In this document: piece after piece, positions 17,493-26,346 of the stretch | How the letters are laid out: each line of letters opens with the position of its first letter | How positions within the stretch are numbered: position 1 is the first letter of the stretch | Translations under genes and position numbers: made by a program | The notes under the pieces: model-generated | Database searches by the model: none | Told to the model about the DNA's origin: nothing | Seen by the model: only the letters and a program-made list of their open reading frames with translations | NCBI GenBank assembly: GCA_913020085.1 | Contig: CAJVZW010000007.1 | Span: forward strand, 1-53,823 | From: an uncultured Pseudomonadota bacterium | GTDB lineage: Bacteria; Pseudomonadota; Gammaproteobacteria; Comchoanobacterales; Comchoanobacteraceae | Direction of reading: 5' to 3' | Length of the DNA: 53,823 nt

Positions 17493-18807
17493 AAAAATTC
17501 TCCAGCTGTTTTTTAATATGATCAGTTACGCGCTCTAACTGCATAAAACGAGATCCTTTTACAACCACATTGCCTCTGTGAAAGAATGGTAGACTTTTAA
17601 GAAAGTGATCTACAGAATCAAAGTGTTGCTTTTTATCTTTAAATGCGTTGTGTGCGAAGCGAGAATCATTACCTATTGTAACTAAATAATCAATCCGAGA
17701 GTTCGCATACTCCCCCACCTTTTCATGCTCTTCCTGAGAAATATTTCCTAGCTCTGCCATATCTGAAAATATAAGGATTCTTGGACCAGATTTATGTGCA
17801 ACCATATCGATGGCCGCTTTTGTAGAGGCATAGCTTGCATTGTAACAGTCATCATACAGTTCAACGTATTTATGCTGGTAAACATGCATTCTACCACTAA
17901 TGGGCTTTATCGTTCTAAGAGCAGATAATTTTATCGGATCAATTCCCAGCGCAATCAAAGCCCCTGCAATCATTAAAATATTATCAGTAAGATGCTCCCC
18001 TGGTAAACCCGAGCTCACAGATACAAGTTGCCCTTTTATATTAAGCTCAAGTTGTAGATGATGATCATGATATTGCGAACGGGACAAATACACATCTGCT
18101 GATGGCTGTGTCTTTGATATATATATTTTGTTTGCTCGGGTTTGGCTAAATCGATGACAATAAGGACTATCCATATCAATAATTGCAAAAGCATCATCAT
18201 TTAATTGTGAATAGATTTTTTCTTTGGTGGCAACAAGCTGTTCAAAGTCATTATATCGCTCAATATGAACTGGATGTAAAGGGAGACATAAACCAACATC
18301 AGGCATTGCTATATCCATTAAATAACTTATATCACCAGCTTTTGCAGCACCCATCTCAAGAATAACATACTCGGCACCGACCGGGGTTGATAACAGTGAG
18401 ATAGGTAGGCCAATTTCATTGTTGTGGTTTTCTCTAGATGAGCTCGCAATGGACTCTGCTGATAACACATGATTTAACATATGGCGTGTCGTTGTTTTGC
18501 CAACACTTCCTGTTATCGCTATCACTTTTCCAAATATCGACGCCCGAAGTGACTTGGCCAAACTTGTCATTGTGTCAAAGGAATTATCGACTTGATATAC
18601 ATGTGGGTGATTTGAAGGACGATCGGTTATTACTAAGCTTGCACCACTTGCAAGTGCACGATCAATAAAGTGGTGACCGTGGTTATGTTTACCAGGTAGG
18701 GCAATAAATCCATCGCCAGCCTGAACTTTTCGTGAGTCAGTATGAAACTGTTGTAACAAATCTCGGTTCTTAAGCTTAATGATTTGATCAATCAAGGCGT
18801 TTTTCAT
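17476..18807 (-). CDS. murF: UDP-MurNAc-tripeptide--D-alanyl-D-alanine ligase
   Basis: MurF adds the D-Ala-D-Ala made by Ddl. The 443-residue product has the N-terminal substrate-recognition domain (HTDSRKVQAGDGFIALPG), the P-loop GSVGKTTT at 100-107, ENHNNEIGLP and the DDCYNASYASTKAAID motif. Length is normal. It overlaps mraY by 17 bases and is separated from murE by 54 bases, the largest internal gap on this side of the cluster. Confidence 0.95.
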   Translation of the reverse strand: MKNALIDQIIKLKNRDLLQQFHTDSRKVQAGDGFIALPGKHNHGHHFIDRALASGASLVITDRPSNHPHVYQVDNSFDTMTSLAKSLRASIFGKVIAITGSVGKTTTRHMLNHVLSAESIASSSRENHNNEIGLPISLLSTPVGAEYVILEMGAAKAGDISYLMDIAMPDVGLCLPLHPVHIERYNDFEQLVATKEKIYSQLNDDAFAIIDMDSPYCHRFSQTRANKIYISKTQPSADVYLSRSQYHDHHLQLELNIKGQLVSVSSGLPGEHLTDNILMIAGALIALGIDPIKLSALRTIKPISGRMHVYQHKYVELYDDCYNASYASTKAAIDMVAHKSGPRILIFSDMAELGNISQEEHEKVGEYANSRIDYLVTIGNDSRFAHNAFKDKKQHFDSVDHFLKSLPFFHRGNVVVKGSRFMQLERVTDHIKKQLENFYATEF

Positions 18808-18861
18808 AATATGCTCAATCTTGACCAGATGATTCTAACTGATTCATGGGTAGATGCCAAG

Positions 18862-20376
18862 TTAGAGACGACTTTCGTCAAGACAGCTTTTAACAACGTC
18901 ACTGTCAGAATGATCAATTCTCTTTGTTGAAAATATCTGACTGGTTTCATGACCTTTACCAGCAACTAGCACTACATCATCACTATCTGCATTTGCAATG
19001 GCCCATCGAATTGCCTCAACACGATCCGTTTGTTGATGAATGGCCCAGTTAGCAATCATGTCTTTCTTAATATCTTCGATGATACTCTCGGGCACTTCAC
19101 TTCTTGGGTTATCAGATGTCAGTACAACATAATCAGCATATTTCTCAGCAATTACGCCCATAGGTGCTCGTTTGTCTCGATCTCGATCACCACCACAACC
19201 AAAAACACACCAAATCTTGCTCTCTGTGACTTGCTGTAAAGTCATTAATACGTTCTTTAATGCGTCTGGTGTATGTGCATAGTCAACAATGACCGTAGGG
19301 CCATTTTCTGAGTGAATTACCTCAAAGCGTCCAGGTATATGAGTAACCTGCTCAAGAACCGTAACAATCTTCGATGGGGAGTAGCCCATCGCATTGAGCG
19401 TTAGGAAAGCTGTTACAATATTTTCGGCATTATACTGCCCTGTCAGTTGAGATTTAATCTTAAGGTTTTGTCCAGAATAAAATATCGAGATTGTCTGCCC
19501 AGATAGAGATTGATCAGTTACGCTACAGTATGCGACATCTTTCCTCTTACCATGCACTTTAAAGGTAAAAGCAATAATCGTTGCGGTGGGATGGCCTTTC
19601 AAGAATATCCTCTCACCCAACTCATCATCTAAATTAATCACGATATGCTGAAGTGGCGTCTCATAAAATAACTTCTCTTTACAACTACGATACTCCGCCA
19701 TTGTGCCGTGGTAATCAAGATGATCATGAGAGGTATTAGTCAAAACACCGATATCAAAGTATACACCGCTAATCCGGCCCTGATCAATTGCGTGTGAAGA
19801 AACCTCCATTGCACAAACCTGGGACTCGTTTTTTACCAATTTATTGATAATACCATGAAGCTCAACAGCACAAGGCGTGGTATAACTGATCTTCTCTAAG
19901 TTCTTGGGATTCGATCCGAAACCCAATGTTCCAATCATGCCACATTTAACACGAAGTATATCCAGACTTGATGAAATAAGGTTAACAACACTGGTTTTCC
20001 CGTTTGTACCAGTCACGCCGATAACAGTTACCTGTGCTGATGGGAGGCCCAAGAAATGAGAAATAATTTCGCCATGTTTCTCTCTTAAGTTAGGTATGGT
20101 CAAGCACGGAATATGCTTACCTGCAGCAGCGATTTCCTCGCAGGAGAGCTCTTCATTATATGCATCTCTCAAAATGAAAGCTGCACCATTTTCAATGGCT
20201 TTTTCGATATAAATATCACCATCTTTGCCACTATAAGAGGGCAAAGCAACGAAGGCATCACCTGGGGAGATCTGCCTTGAATCATCTTTAATATCTGTCC
20301 AGTAAACTGGCTGAGATAGTTTTATATCTAAAACCTTCTCTACCAGTCCGTTAACTTGTTTCCTTACACCAGTCAT
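18862..20376 (-). CDS. murE: UDP-MurNAc-L-Ala-D-Glu--meso-2,6-diaminopimelate ligase
   Basis: MurE adds the third residue of the stem peptide. The 504-residue product has the P-loop GTNGKTS at 123-129, the EVSSHAIDQGR segment and the DNPR motif at 422-425, which marks specificity for meso-diaminopimelate rather than lysine. This implies a Gram-negative-type peptidoglycan. The start codon overlaps the ftsI stop by one base, so the two are translationally linked. Confidence 0.96.
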   Translation of the reverse strand: MTGVRKQVNGLVEKVLDIKLSQPVYWTDIKDDSRQISPGDAFVALPSYSGKDGDIYIEKAIENGAAFILRDAYNEELSCEEIAAAGKHIPCLTIPNLREKHGEIISHFLGLPSAQVTVIGVTGTNGKTSVVNLISSSLDILRVKCGMIGTLGFGSNPKNLEKISYTTPCAVELHGIINKLVKNESQVCAMEVSSHAIDQGRISGVYFDIGVLTNTSHDHLDYHGTMAEYRSCKEKLFYETPLQHIVINLDDELGERIFLKGHPTATIIAFTFKVHGKRKDVAYCSVTDQSLSGQTISIFYSGQNLKIKSQLTGQYNAENIVTAFLTLNAMGYSPSKIVTVLEQVTHIPGRFEVIHSENGPTVIVDYAHTPDALKNVLMTLQQVTESKIWCVFGCGGDRDRDKRAPMGVIAEKYADYVVLTSDNPRSEVPESIIEDIKKDMIANWAIHQQTDRVEAIRWAIANADSDDVVLVAGKGHETSQIFSTKRIDHSDSDVVKSCLDESRL

Positions 20377-22043
20377 TACTTATCTGTTCCATACAATGAA
20401 GAATAACCCTTCAGCCGAATATCATAACTCAAAACGTGATCCATAATGTTTGCAAATAATGGGGCTGCTGACGTACCCCCATAATGCCATTTCCCTTGAG
20501 GATCGTCCAGCATTACTAGCACTAAATATTTAGGTTTTTCAGCTGGGACAAATCCAACAAAGGAGGCTCTGTGCTCATTTTCTTTGTATATTCCATGGGT
20601 TAGTTTATGTGACGTGCCAGTTTTTCCAGCTACATTTATTCCGGGAATTTTTGCCCTACGTCCCGTTCCATCTTTGACAACACCCTTAAGCATTTCAATC
20701 ACCTGGTTTGCAGATTCCTCGCTGAGAACTCGCTCCTTCTTATTTTTTTGCCGAAGCAAGATTTTGGGTGGATGGTCAACACCTCGGTTACAAATAATGT
20801 TGTAAGCGCGGGCAAGCTCAAGTGGAGTTACTGCAATGCCATAACCAAATGCACTCGATAACTTAGCAAATTGTGATTGTGATATGATTGGGTTTACCTC
20901 TCCACTGACCTCTCCTGGCAATCCGATTGTATAGTGATGGGACAGGCGCATATCAATCATCATCTTTTCGACTATTTGGTATGGCAGGTCTTCAACTAAT
21001 TTTGCCATTCCAATGTTACTGGACTTCCTTATAATATCAGCAAGGGATAACGTGCCAAAATCTCTGGTATCTTTTATCACTGCATTTTCAATGCGCATCA
21101 TACCCGGACTGGTACTGATGGTATCTTTGGGCGATACATATCCTTTATCAAGCAACCATGCCATCCAAATCGGCTTAATGGTTGACCCAGGCTCATAGCG
21201 AGATGCAATAAGAAAATTCTTTTTGATCTTATTAAACGAGGTGATTGGCTCGTTGGGATTAAATGATGGATAATTTACAGCAGCCAATAGCTCTCCGGTT
21301 GACACGTGTAATATTAAAGCCACACCTCCCCTAGCTTCATATTTATTGGCAGCATGCTTTAGCGTATGGTACACCCCACTTTGCAGTTTACTATCAATGG
21401 TAAGTCTTACATCCTGCCCGTCAACTTCTGACTTCCTTACTTTTCGTGGACCCACTATGTGATTTTTGGCATCCACCTCATAAACATATTCCCCATCTGT
21501 GCCCTTTAGCTGCTTATCATAAAACACCTCAACCCCATGAGTGCCTGATAATGAACGATTCACCAGCCCTATCAGCGCCGCCGCAGAGTCAGCAAGCGGA
21601 TATAGGCGCGTCTCTCGCTGCTCGAAATTAAGACCCTTAATCCCCTTAAGGTGCTCTCTTGCAGACACACTAACATCGCGGGATATAATTTTATATTTTC
21701 TAGTTTTATCACCAGTTGCAGAGATGACTTCTGCAGGATTCAAATGTAGGATGTCTGCAATACGACCGGCGGCATTGGCATTAAATTGTGTTTTTGATGG
21801 GTCAACACTGAGTGTATAACTCACTTTTGACATTGCAATTGGCAATCCATTGCGGTCAAGAATCATTCCTCGAAAAGCCGGAATCACTTTAGTTTTTTGT
21901 ACCCTTCGATCGTTCTCTTTTAATAAAAATGTTCTTTGCTCAGTGACGAGATAAATACCTCTTACCAGCAATATTGAAAATAAAATTACTATGAAAGCCA
22001 AGCTTGTATTAAGCCGATAGATTTGTTTATCAATATCAGCCAT
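20376..22043 (-). CDS. ftsI: Septal peptidoglycan transpeptidase FtsI (PBP3)
   Basis: FtsI cross-links septal peptidoglycan in the periplasm as partner of FtsW. The 555-residue product has an N-terminal membrane anchor (about residues 13-33), a pedestal domain and a penicillin-binding domain with the active-site S287 in STIK (287-290), SSN at 341-343 and KTGTS at 474-478. Length is close to E. coli PBP3 (588). It is linked by one-base overlaps to ftsL upstream and murE downstream. Confidence 0.95.
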   Translation of the reverse strand: MADIDKQIYRLNTSLAFIVILFSILLVRGIYLVTEQRTFLLKENDRRVQKTKVIPAFRGMILDRNGLPIAMSKVSYTLSVDPSKTQFNANAAGRIADILHLNPAEVISATGDKTRKYKIISRDVSVSAREHLKGIKGLNFEQRETRLYPLADSAAALIGLVNRSLSGTHGVEVFYDKQLKGTDGEYVYEVDAKNHIVGPRKVRKSEVDGQDVRLTIDSKLQSGVYHTLKHAANKYEARGGVALILHVSTGELLAAVNYPSFNPNEPITSFNKIKKNFLIASRYEPGSTIKPIWMAWLLDKGYVSPKDTISTSPGMMRIENAVIKDTRDFGTLSLADIIRKSSNIGMAKLVEDLPYQIVEKMMIDMRLSHHYTIGLPGEVSGEVNPIISQSQFAKLSSAFGYGIAVTPLELARAYNIICNRGVDHPPKILLRQKNKKERVLSEESANQVIEMLKGVVKDGTGRRAKIPGINVAGKTGTSHKLTHGIYKENEHRASFVGFVPAEKPKYLVLVMLDDPQGKWHYGGTSAAPLFANIMDHVLSYDIRLKGYSSLYGTDK

Positions 22044-22378
22044 TAATCTTGGATGTATTGTCCGGGTTTAGGTGATGACAGACCATAATATTTAGATGCT
22101 ACCATTTTGACCCGATCATAACGACTTAATTCCATTTCTTCAAGTCGCATTTCCTGATTGATCAACTGCTGTGTCCTGAGCTGCTCTTGTTTAACAAGAA
22201 TTCGCTCGTTAAGCTTAATCGTTTCGAATTTCACATATACATAGCTAACACTAACACATACACATAGTGTTGCTGCCAATAACAATGTCAGCAGCTGGAA
22301 ATACTCATTGCCAAGTGATACCTGCTCTTGTGACCAAGAGGCCGCATGCGCGGGAGAATATCGACCGGTCAGTTTCAT
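22043..22378 (-). CDS. ftsL: Cell division protein FtsL
   Basis: FtsL is a small bitopic protein that, with FtsB and FtsQ, activates FtsWI. The 111-residue product has one membrane helix (about residues 29-51, LLTLLLAATLCVCVSVSYVYV) followed by a coiled-coil-like stretch with regularly spaced leucines and glutamates. Sequence conservation in this family is low; the call rests on size, topology and the place between rsmH and ftsI. Its ATG overlaps the rsmH end by 4 bases. Confidence 0.85.
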   Translation of the reverse strand: MKLTGRYSPAHAASWSQEQVSLGNEYFQLLTLLLAATLCVCVSVSYVYVKFETIKLNERILVKQEQLRTQQLINQEMRLEEMELSRYDRVKMVASKYYGLSSPKPGQYIQD

Positions 22379-23298
22379 GCAATTTTCTCCACTATTCTCA
22401 TTTGAGCGCTTCTTGAGCGTGTGTTTTGACGCATCTCAACTAATGATGGTCTCACCACACGCCCAATCCGCTTTAGTCTGGGGACTGTTGGGGTCTGTAG
22501 TCCTCGTTTTAGATTCTCATTTCCGGGTCGGTTCAGCTGTATGAAACGCTTTACAATAAGATGTTCAGTCGAGTGAAAGCTTATCATTACCAATCTTCCG
22601 CCCACTTTAAGCACATCAACCGCTCCTTCAAGCATCTTTGTTAATGAGCTGTATTCTGCGTTTATATGAACACGTATTGCCTGAAAAGTCCTTGTGGCCG
22701 GGTGTGTTGGCCCACTGTGCCTAATTGATTGCTTCACGATTTCAGCAAGCTCCAGCGTTGACTTTATTCTTTTTTTAGCTCGCTCTATGCAAATGGCCTT
22801 CGCAATTTTCCTTGAATATCTCTCATCAGCATTGTTGTATATTGTGTCCGCAATTTCACTCTCACTGGCTTCATTAATCCATAATTCAGCTGTGAGATTT
22901 TGAGTCTGATCCATTCGCATATCAAGAGGTGCATCCTTAGCAAAAGAAAATCCTCGACTTGCATCATCTAATTGTGGAGATGATACGCCGCAATCAACAA
23001 GAATGCCGTCAATCTTGCCCGTGACATTTAAAGTGTTTGATATTTCCCTAATCTCTGAATAGTTAGAGTGTACCGCTTTGAACCGTATATCATTGATATT
23101 TTCATTGGCGTAGTCTATTGCTGCTTGATCTCTATCGATAGCAATCAATTTACCCTGCGAGTTGAGGCGTGCCAATATTTCTGCTGAATGCCCACCTCTT
23201 CCAAATGTCGCATCTATGTAAATGCCACATCTATCAATTATGAGAGCATCCATGCTCTTTTCAAGAAGGACGGAGTGATGCTTAAACTGATAATTCAT
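22375..23298 (-). CDS. rsmH: 16S rRNA m4C1402 methyltransferase RsmH (MraW)
   Basis: RsmH methylates the N4 of C1402 in 16S rRNA using S-adenosylmethionine. The 307-residue product has HHSVLLEKSMDAL at the start, the SAM loop DATFGRGGHS, DGILVDCGVSSPQLDD and late ISFHSTEHLIVKRF, all typical of the family. The open frame begins at 23319, but the ATG at 23298 matches the conserved N terminus; either way it overlaps mraZ. It is the second gene of the dcw cluster, as usual. Confidence 0.95.
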   Translation of the reverse strand: MNYQFKHHSVLLEKSMDALIIDRCGIYIDATFGRGGHSAEILARLNSQGKLIAIDRDQAAIDYANENINDIRFKAVHSNYSEIREISNTLNVTGKIDGILVDCGVSSPQLDDASRGFSFAKDAPLDMRMDQTQNLTAELWINEASESEIADTIYNNADERYSRKIAKAICIERAKKRIKSTLELAEIVKQSIRHSGPTHPATRTFQAIRVHINAEYSSLTKMLEGAVDVLKVGGRLVMISFHSTEHLIVKRFIQLNRPGNENLKRGLQTPTVPRLKRIGRVVRPSLVEMRQNTRSRSAQMRIVEKIA

Positions 23299-23758
23299 CA
23301 AGCATCCCCGGTAATTCATCCTTGTTGTCGACGCTACTGACTCCTTCTTTTAGCCAGTTTTCTCTCTCCGCATCCCATGTGACTTGATCCCACATCTCGA
23401 ATTTGTTTCCCTGACCTATCAGCATAATGTTTTTTTTAAGCTTGGCGTGATCCCTTAATAGACTTGGTAGCAAAATGCGTCCCTGCGTGTCCATGTCAAC
23501 TTCCGTAGCGTGACCTATTAAGAGCCTTTGAATTCTTCTTGCTGCCGGATTAAAACTAGGCAGCTCCTGGAGTTTAGATTCAATGCGCTCCCATTCATGA
23601 AGTGGGTACATCAATAAACAAAGCGCATCGGTATCTATTGTAACAACCATTTTTCCGTCTGTGTCTCCAAGTATGTCTGAGCGATATTTTTTAGGCATTG
23701 CAATGCGTCCCTTGACATCCAAGTTCACGCTGTTGATCCCCCTAAAAATACTTACCAC
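23282..23758 (-). CDS. mraZ: Transcriptional regulator MraZ
   Basis: MraZ is a ring-forming DNA-binding protein that controls its own dcw operon. The 158-residue product contains the two family half-domains with DVKGR at 14-18 and DTQGR at 90-94. The start is a GTG at 23758, which gives the usual FRGxxxVNLDxKGR N terminus. That GTG lies within the first of four GTGG repeats described separately, so MraZ bound there would cover its own translation start. The gene leads the cluster and overlaps rsmH by 17 bases. Confidence 0.93.
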   Translation of the reverse strand: MVSIFRGINSVNLDVKGRIAMPKKYRSDILGDTDGKMVVTIDTDALCLLMYPLHEWERIESKLQELPSFNPAARRIQRLLIGHATEVDMDTQGRILLPSLLRDHAKLKKNIMLIGQGNKFEMWDQVTWDAERENWLKEGVSSVDNKDELPGMLDELSV

Positions 23759-23789
23759 TTTTTTCCACTTTTCTCCACATACTTTCCAC
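23755..23789 (-). promoter_or_regulatory. MraZ-type operator: four GTGG repeats at helical spacing
   Basis: On the minus strand GTGG occurs at 23786-23789, 23775-23778, 23765-23768 and 23755-23758, giving steps of 11, 10 and 10 bases, so all copies face the same side of the helix. Contexts are TGGAA, TGGAG, TGGAA and TGGTA, most preceded by A-rich spacers. MraZ is known to bind direct TGGGN-type or AAAGTG-type repeats near its promoter. The array overlaps the -10 box at one end and the mraZ start codon at the other. Confidence 0.7.
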
Positions 23790-23817
23790 TATATTCCCCT
23801 TATGCACCACTTGTCAA
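23788..23817 (-). promoter_or_regulatory. Sigma-70 promoter of the dcw cluster
   Basis: On the minus strand a perfect TTGACA (23817-23812) is followed after 18 bases by TATAGT (23793-23788), five of six matches to the -10 consensus. Transcription would begin about 23780, giving a leader of roughly 20 bases before the mraZ GTG. It is the best promoter match in the window, as expected for the head of a long operon. Confidence 0.75.
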
Positions 23818-23994
23818 CATAGATTGTCCCATTTACACCACTTTTAACACACACATAATATTCCCTTAAATTCAAGTGATTGATTTTAAAAAACTTTATC
23901 CCCCTCACACATCTCGTAAATGCGAAATCCTTGCCAGCCTCAACGCTTTTATGTAAATTAATATGGTTATTATCAAATACATCGCGGCAAGTTT

Positions 23995-26346
23995 ATGATA
24001 GAAAACCCAGCAAATTCTCCCAACACTACCACCTCTCATGTTGCAGAGCAGGTCTTAGAGGGGCTCACGAACGCTCCCGTGATACGCGATATTTTATATA
24101 TCACCGAACATCTTGAAGCACTTCACAATGCGCACTACACCGCTCTCACTCAAGGCACCAAAGAACTAATTGATAAGCACTCAGAGATCAAAAAAGGGGT
24201 TTTGAATCATTACAGGATACTGCTGAGTACCCTTTTCGGCTGGGATGAGAATCTATCTGATGACATTCTCGCAAAAGTATGTGATGTTACTGAACTTTAT
24301 GGCCTACTGCCAAAGCTTACAGGTCAATATACAAATCCCGCCCCCTGTGACCTTGACCAGCTGCCATTAAGCTACCGAAGCCAGACCCTCATTCAAATTG
24401 TAAATATCATCGCCTCTATGAACATAAACACTGCGGCCAGAGATCGAATGCTTGCAACAGCCCATGCGTTAATTAAATTCAATAGAACCCAAACCAAAGT
24501 GGCCGTAAATGAATTGCTGGAGGGCCCAAATTCTATCGATAATATCTTTCCAAATATCTGCGCTGGTTCAACTTTCGACTTTGATTGTATGTTTGAACAG
24601 ATTAATGAACCACACAAAAAGATTTTGAAAACAATTACCAATTCATTTTTTTCTCACCCTGTCTGCAATCATTTGACAAAATTCAGCTTCTTAAAACACT
24701 TCGCCTTGACGCGCTCTGCCGGATTAAAGGAATCGATTAAATCATGGCTTCAAAAAAACATGTATGACGATAATTCAGCAGATGGACTCACTAACATCTT
24801 AATTGATCCCTCTCAATCAAATACTGAAATCCCTCAACAACTACTGTGGATGAAAGGAATCACTTTAAGCGAACATGTTATCCAAGATCAGCTAAGAGTA
24901 TTTATTGAGTCAATCAAAAAGTATATAAAGATTCAGCTCCAGATATTTGACAAAAAATCGCTCAAATCATATGTTATGAGCAATCAAAACAATAATAACG
25001 CTATTCAAGACTGGATATGCAGCCTTGTGCCAGACATTGATAGAAATAACGCGCTTGCGTCCATCGAGCAAAAAAAGCAATTTGAGCCAGAGAATGAAGC
25101 ATTCTACAGCCACATCTATGACTCTGCCATAAATATACCGCTCACCGGTAAAATACCTGATTATACTACGCTGGCTAATCAACCGGAGGTAAACTATGAT
25201 GTATCGACTAGAATCTTCTCAACAATCGTAAATGCGTCGAACGCGCATAGAGATTACTCTGAAATATTTGAAATCCCCGGTGATGATGTATCTTTATCCG
25301 GATGGGCAGAAATTCCAGAAGGAGTTAACCTAGAAAACATTCGAATAGATGACTCCAGTACTTTTTACGAGGCAGTAAGCAAAATAATTGTAAAATTCGG
25401 TAAACAAATTGGCTCTTCTGATGATGAGCTATTACAAACAAAAAGGGCTTATGCTATTTACATGGCCGCCATAGGAAAACAAAGCACATATGAACACGTT
25501 TCCCAAGTGGATGAAGAGAAAGAGCTATTGCGAAAATTAGACATCATAAAAATCGCACTCAATGAATATGTATCCACGTCCTCAAATGCAATCGACCTAT
25601 GTGCCCGATCATTTAGTAATAACCCATATATTGATCAGTTTTACCGCACATATGAACTCTGCAAACAGCCCCCTGAGAAGGATTTAAATCCTACCGCGGT
25701 GAAATATATTTCTGATGATCTCCAGCACCCAGAATTATTTAACGAATTAGAAATTATCTTTGCTAGCCTGTGCGCCCCGTCATGCAATAAAAACATGGAG
25801 TCTGTTAAGGCAACCATTGCCTTAAGCAGCACACTCTCGACTGGCGCAAACACAATTTCTCAATCAACAAATCAGTTGAATGAAGCCCTAAAAATGCTTC
25901 CTGAGTGCTACGACTTCAAAGAGAAAACATTCGATACTTCAAAATTCACCAAGAAAGCTGCAGATTTGATGCTCGGGGCAAAAGAAGTGGAGACATTTAC
26001 TGATAATGTCACCAACAAAATCCCCAATTCAATCGAAACCTATCTTGTGTACCTTTTTTCATCGATAGTATTTTTTTCCGTTGCAACTCCTGTTGCTATA
26101 GTGCTGTTCGAAGCAGGTACTTTTACATTGTTCCAAGCATGCATCGCTGGGCTTTTAGCAGGAAGCACAATCCTTGTATTGAGCATGCAAGCAAATAACT
26201 ATTTCAAACAGCATAGCCAGCTCGATACATCGCTTAACGAAGCCAGAAAGTCCGTTGGGTTTCTGAGCACCTCACAAAAAGCATCACCAAGACCAACATC
26301 CATTACTCATCCCCACACCATATCACCGGAGATTCTGTCACGATGA
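23995..26346 (+). CDS. Unrecognised 783-residue protein with C-terminal membrane hairpin
   Basis: I recognise no family. The first 680 residues look soluble and largely helical, with no signal peptide. Two adjacent hydrophobic helices follow (about 683-709 and 710-733), then a polar 50-residue tail. Such a hairpin would leave both the long N-terminal part and the tail on the same side, presumably the cytoplasm of the cell whose membrane it enters. A weak TATTAT (23968-23973) lies upstream and no Shine-Dalgarno is evident. The stop overlaps the start of the next gene (ATGA), whose product has the same layout, so the two are very likely made together. A secreted effector is possible but unproven. 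Confidence 0.65.
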   Translation: MIENPANSPNTTTSHVAEQVLEGLTNAPVIRDILYITEHLEALHNAHYTALTQGTKELIDKHSEIKKGVLNHYRILLSTLFGWDENLSDDILAKVCDVTELYGLLPKLTGQYTNPAPCDLDQLPLSYRSQTLIQIVNIIASMNINTAARDRMLATAHALIKFNRTQTKVAVNELLEGPNSIDNIFPNICAGSTFDFDCMFEQINEPHKKILKTITNSFFSHPVCNHLTKFSFLKHFALTRSAGLKESIKSWLQKNMYDDNSADGLTNILIDPSQSNTEIPQQLLWMKGITLSEHVIQDQLRVFIESIKKYIKIQLQIFDKKSLKSYVMSNQNNNNAIQDWICSLVPDIDRNNALASIEQKKQFEPENEAFYSHIYDSAINIPLTGKIPDYTTLANQPEVNYDVSTRIFSTIVNASNAHRDYSEIFEIPGDDVSLSGWAEIPEGVNLENIRIDDSSTFYEAVSKIIVKFGKQIGSSDDELLQTKRAYAIYMAAIGKQSTYEHVSQVDEEKELLRKLDIIKIALNEYVSTSSNAIDLCARSFSNNPYIDQFYRTYELCKQPPEKDLNPTAVKYISDDLQHPELFNELEIIFASLCAPSCNKNMESVKATIALSSTLSTGANTISQSTNQLNEALKMLPECYDFKEKTFDTSKFTKKAADLMLGAKEVETFTDNVTNKIPNSIETYLVYLFSSIVFFSVATPVAIVLFEAGTFTLFQACIAGLLAGSTILVLSMQANNYFKQHSQLDTSLNEARKSVGFLSTSQKASPRPTSITHPHTISPEILSR

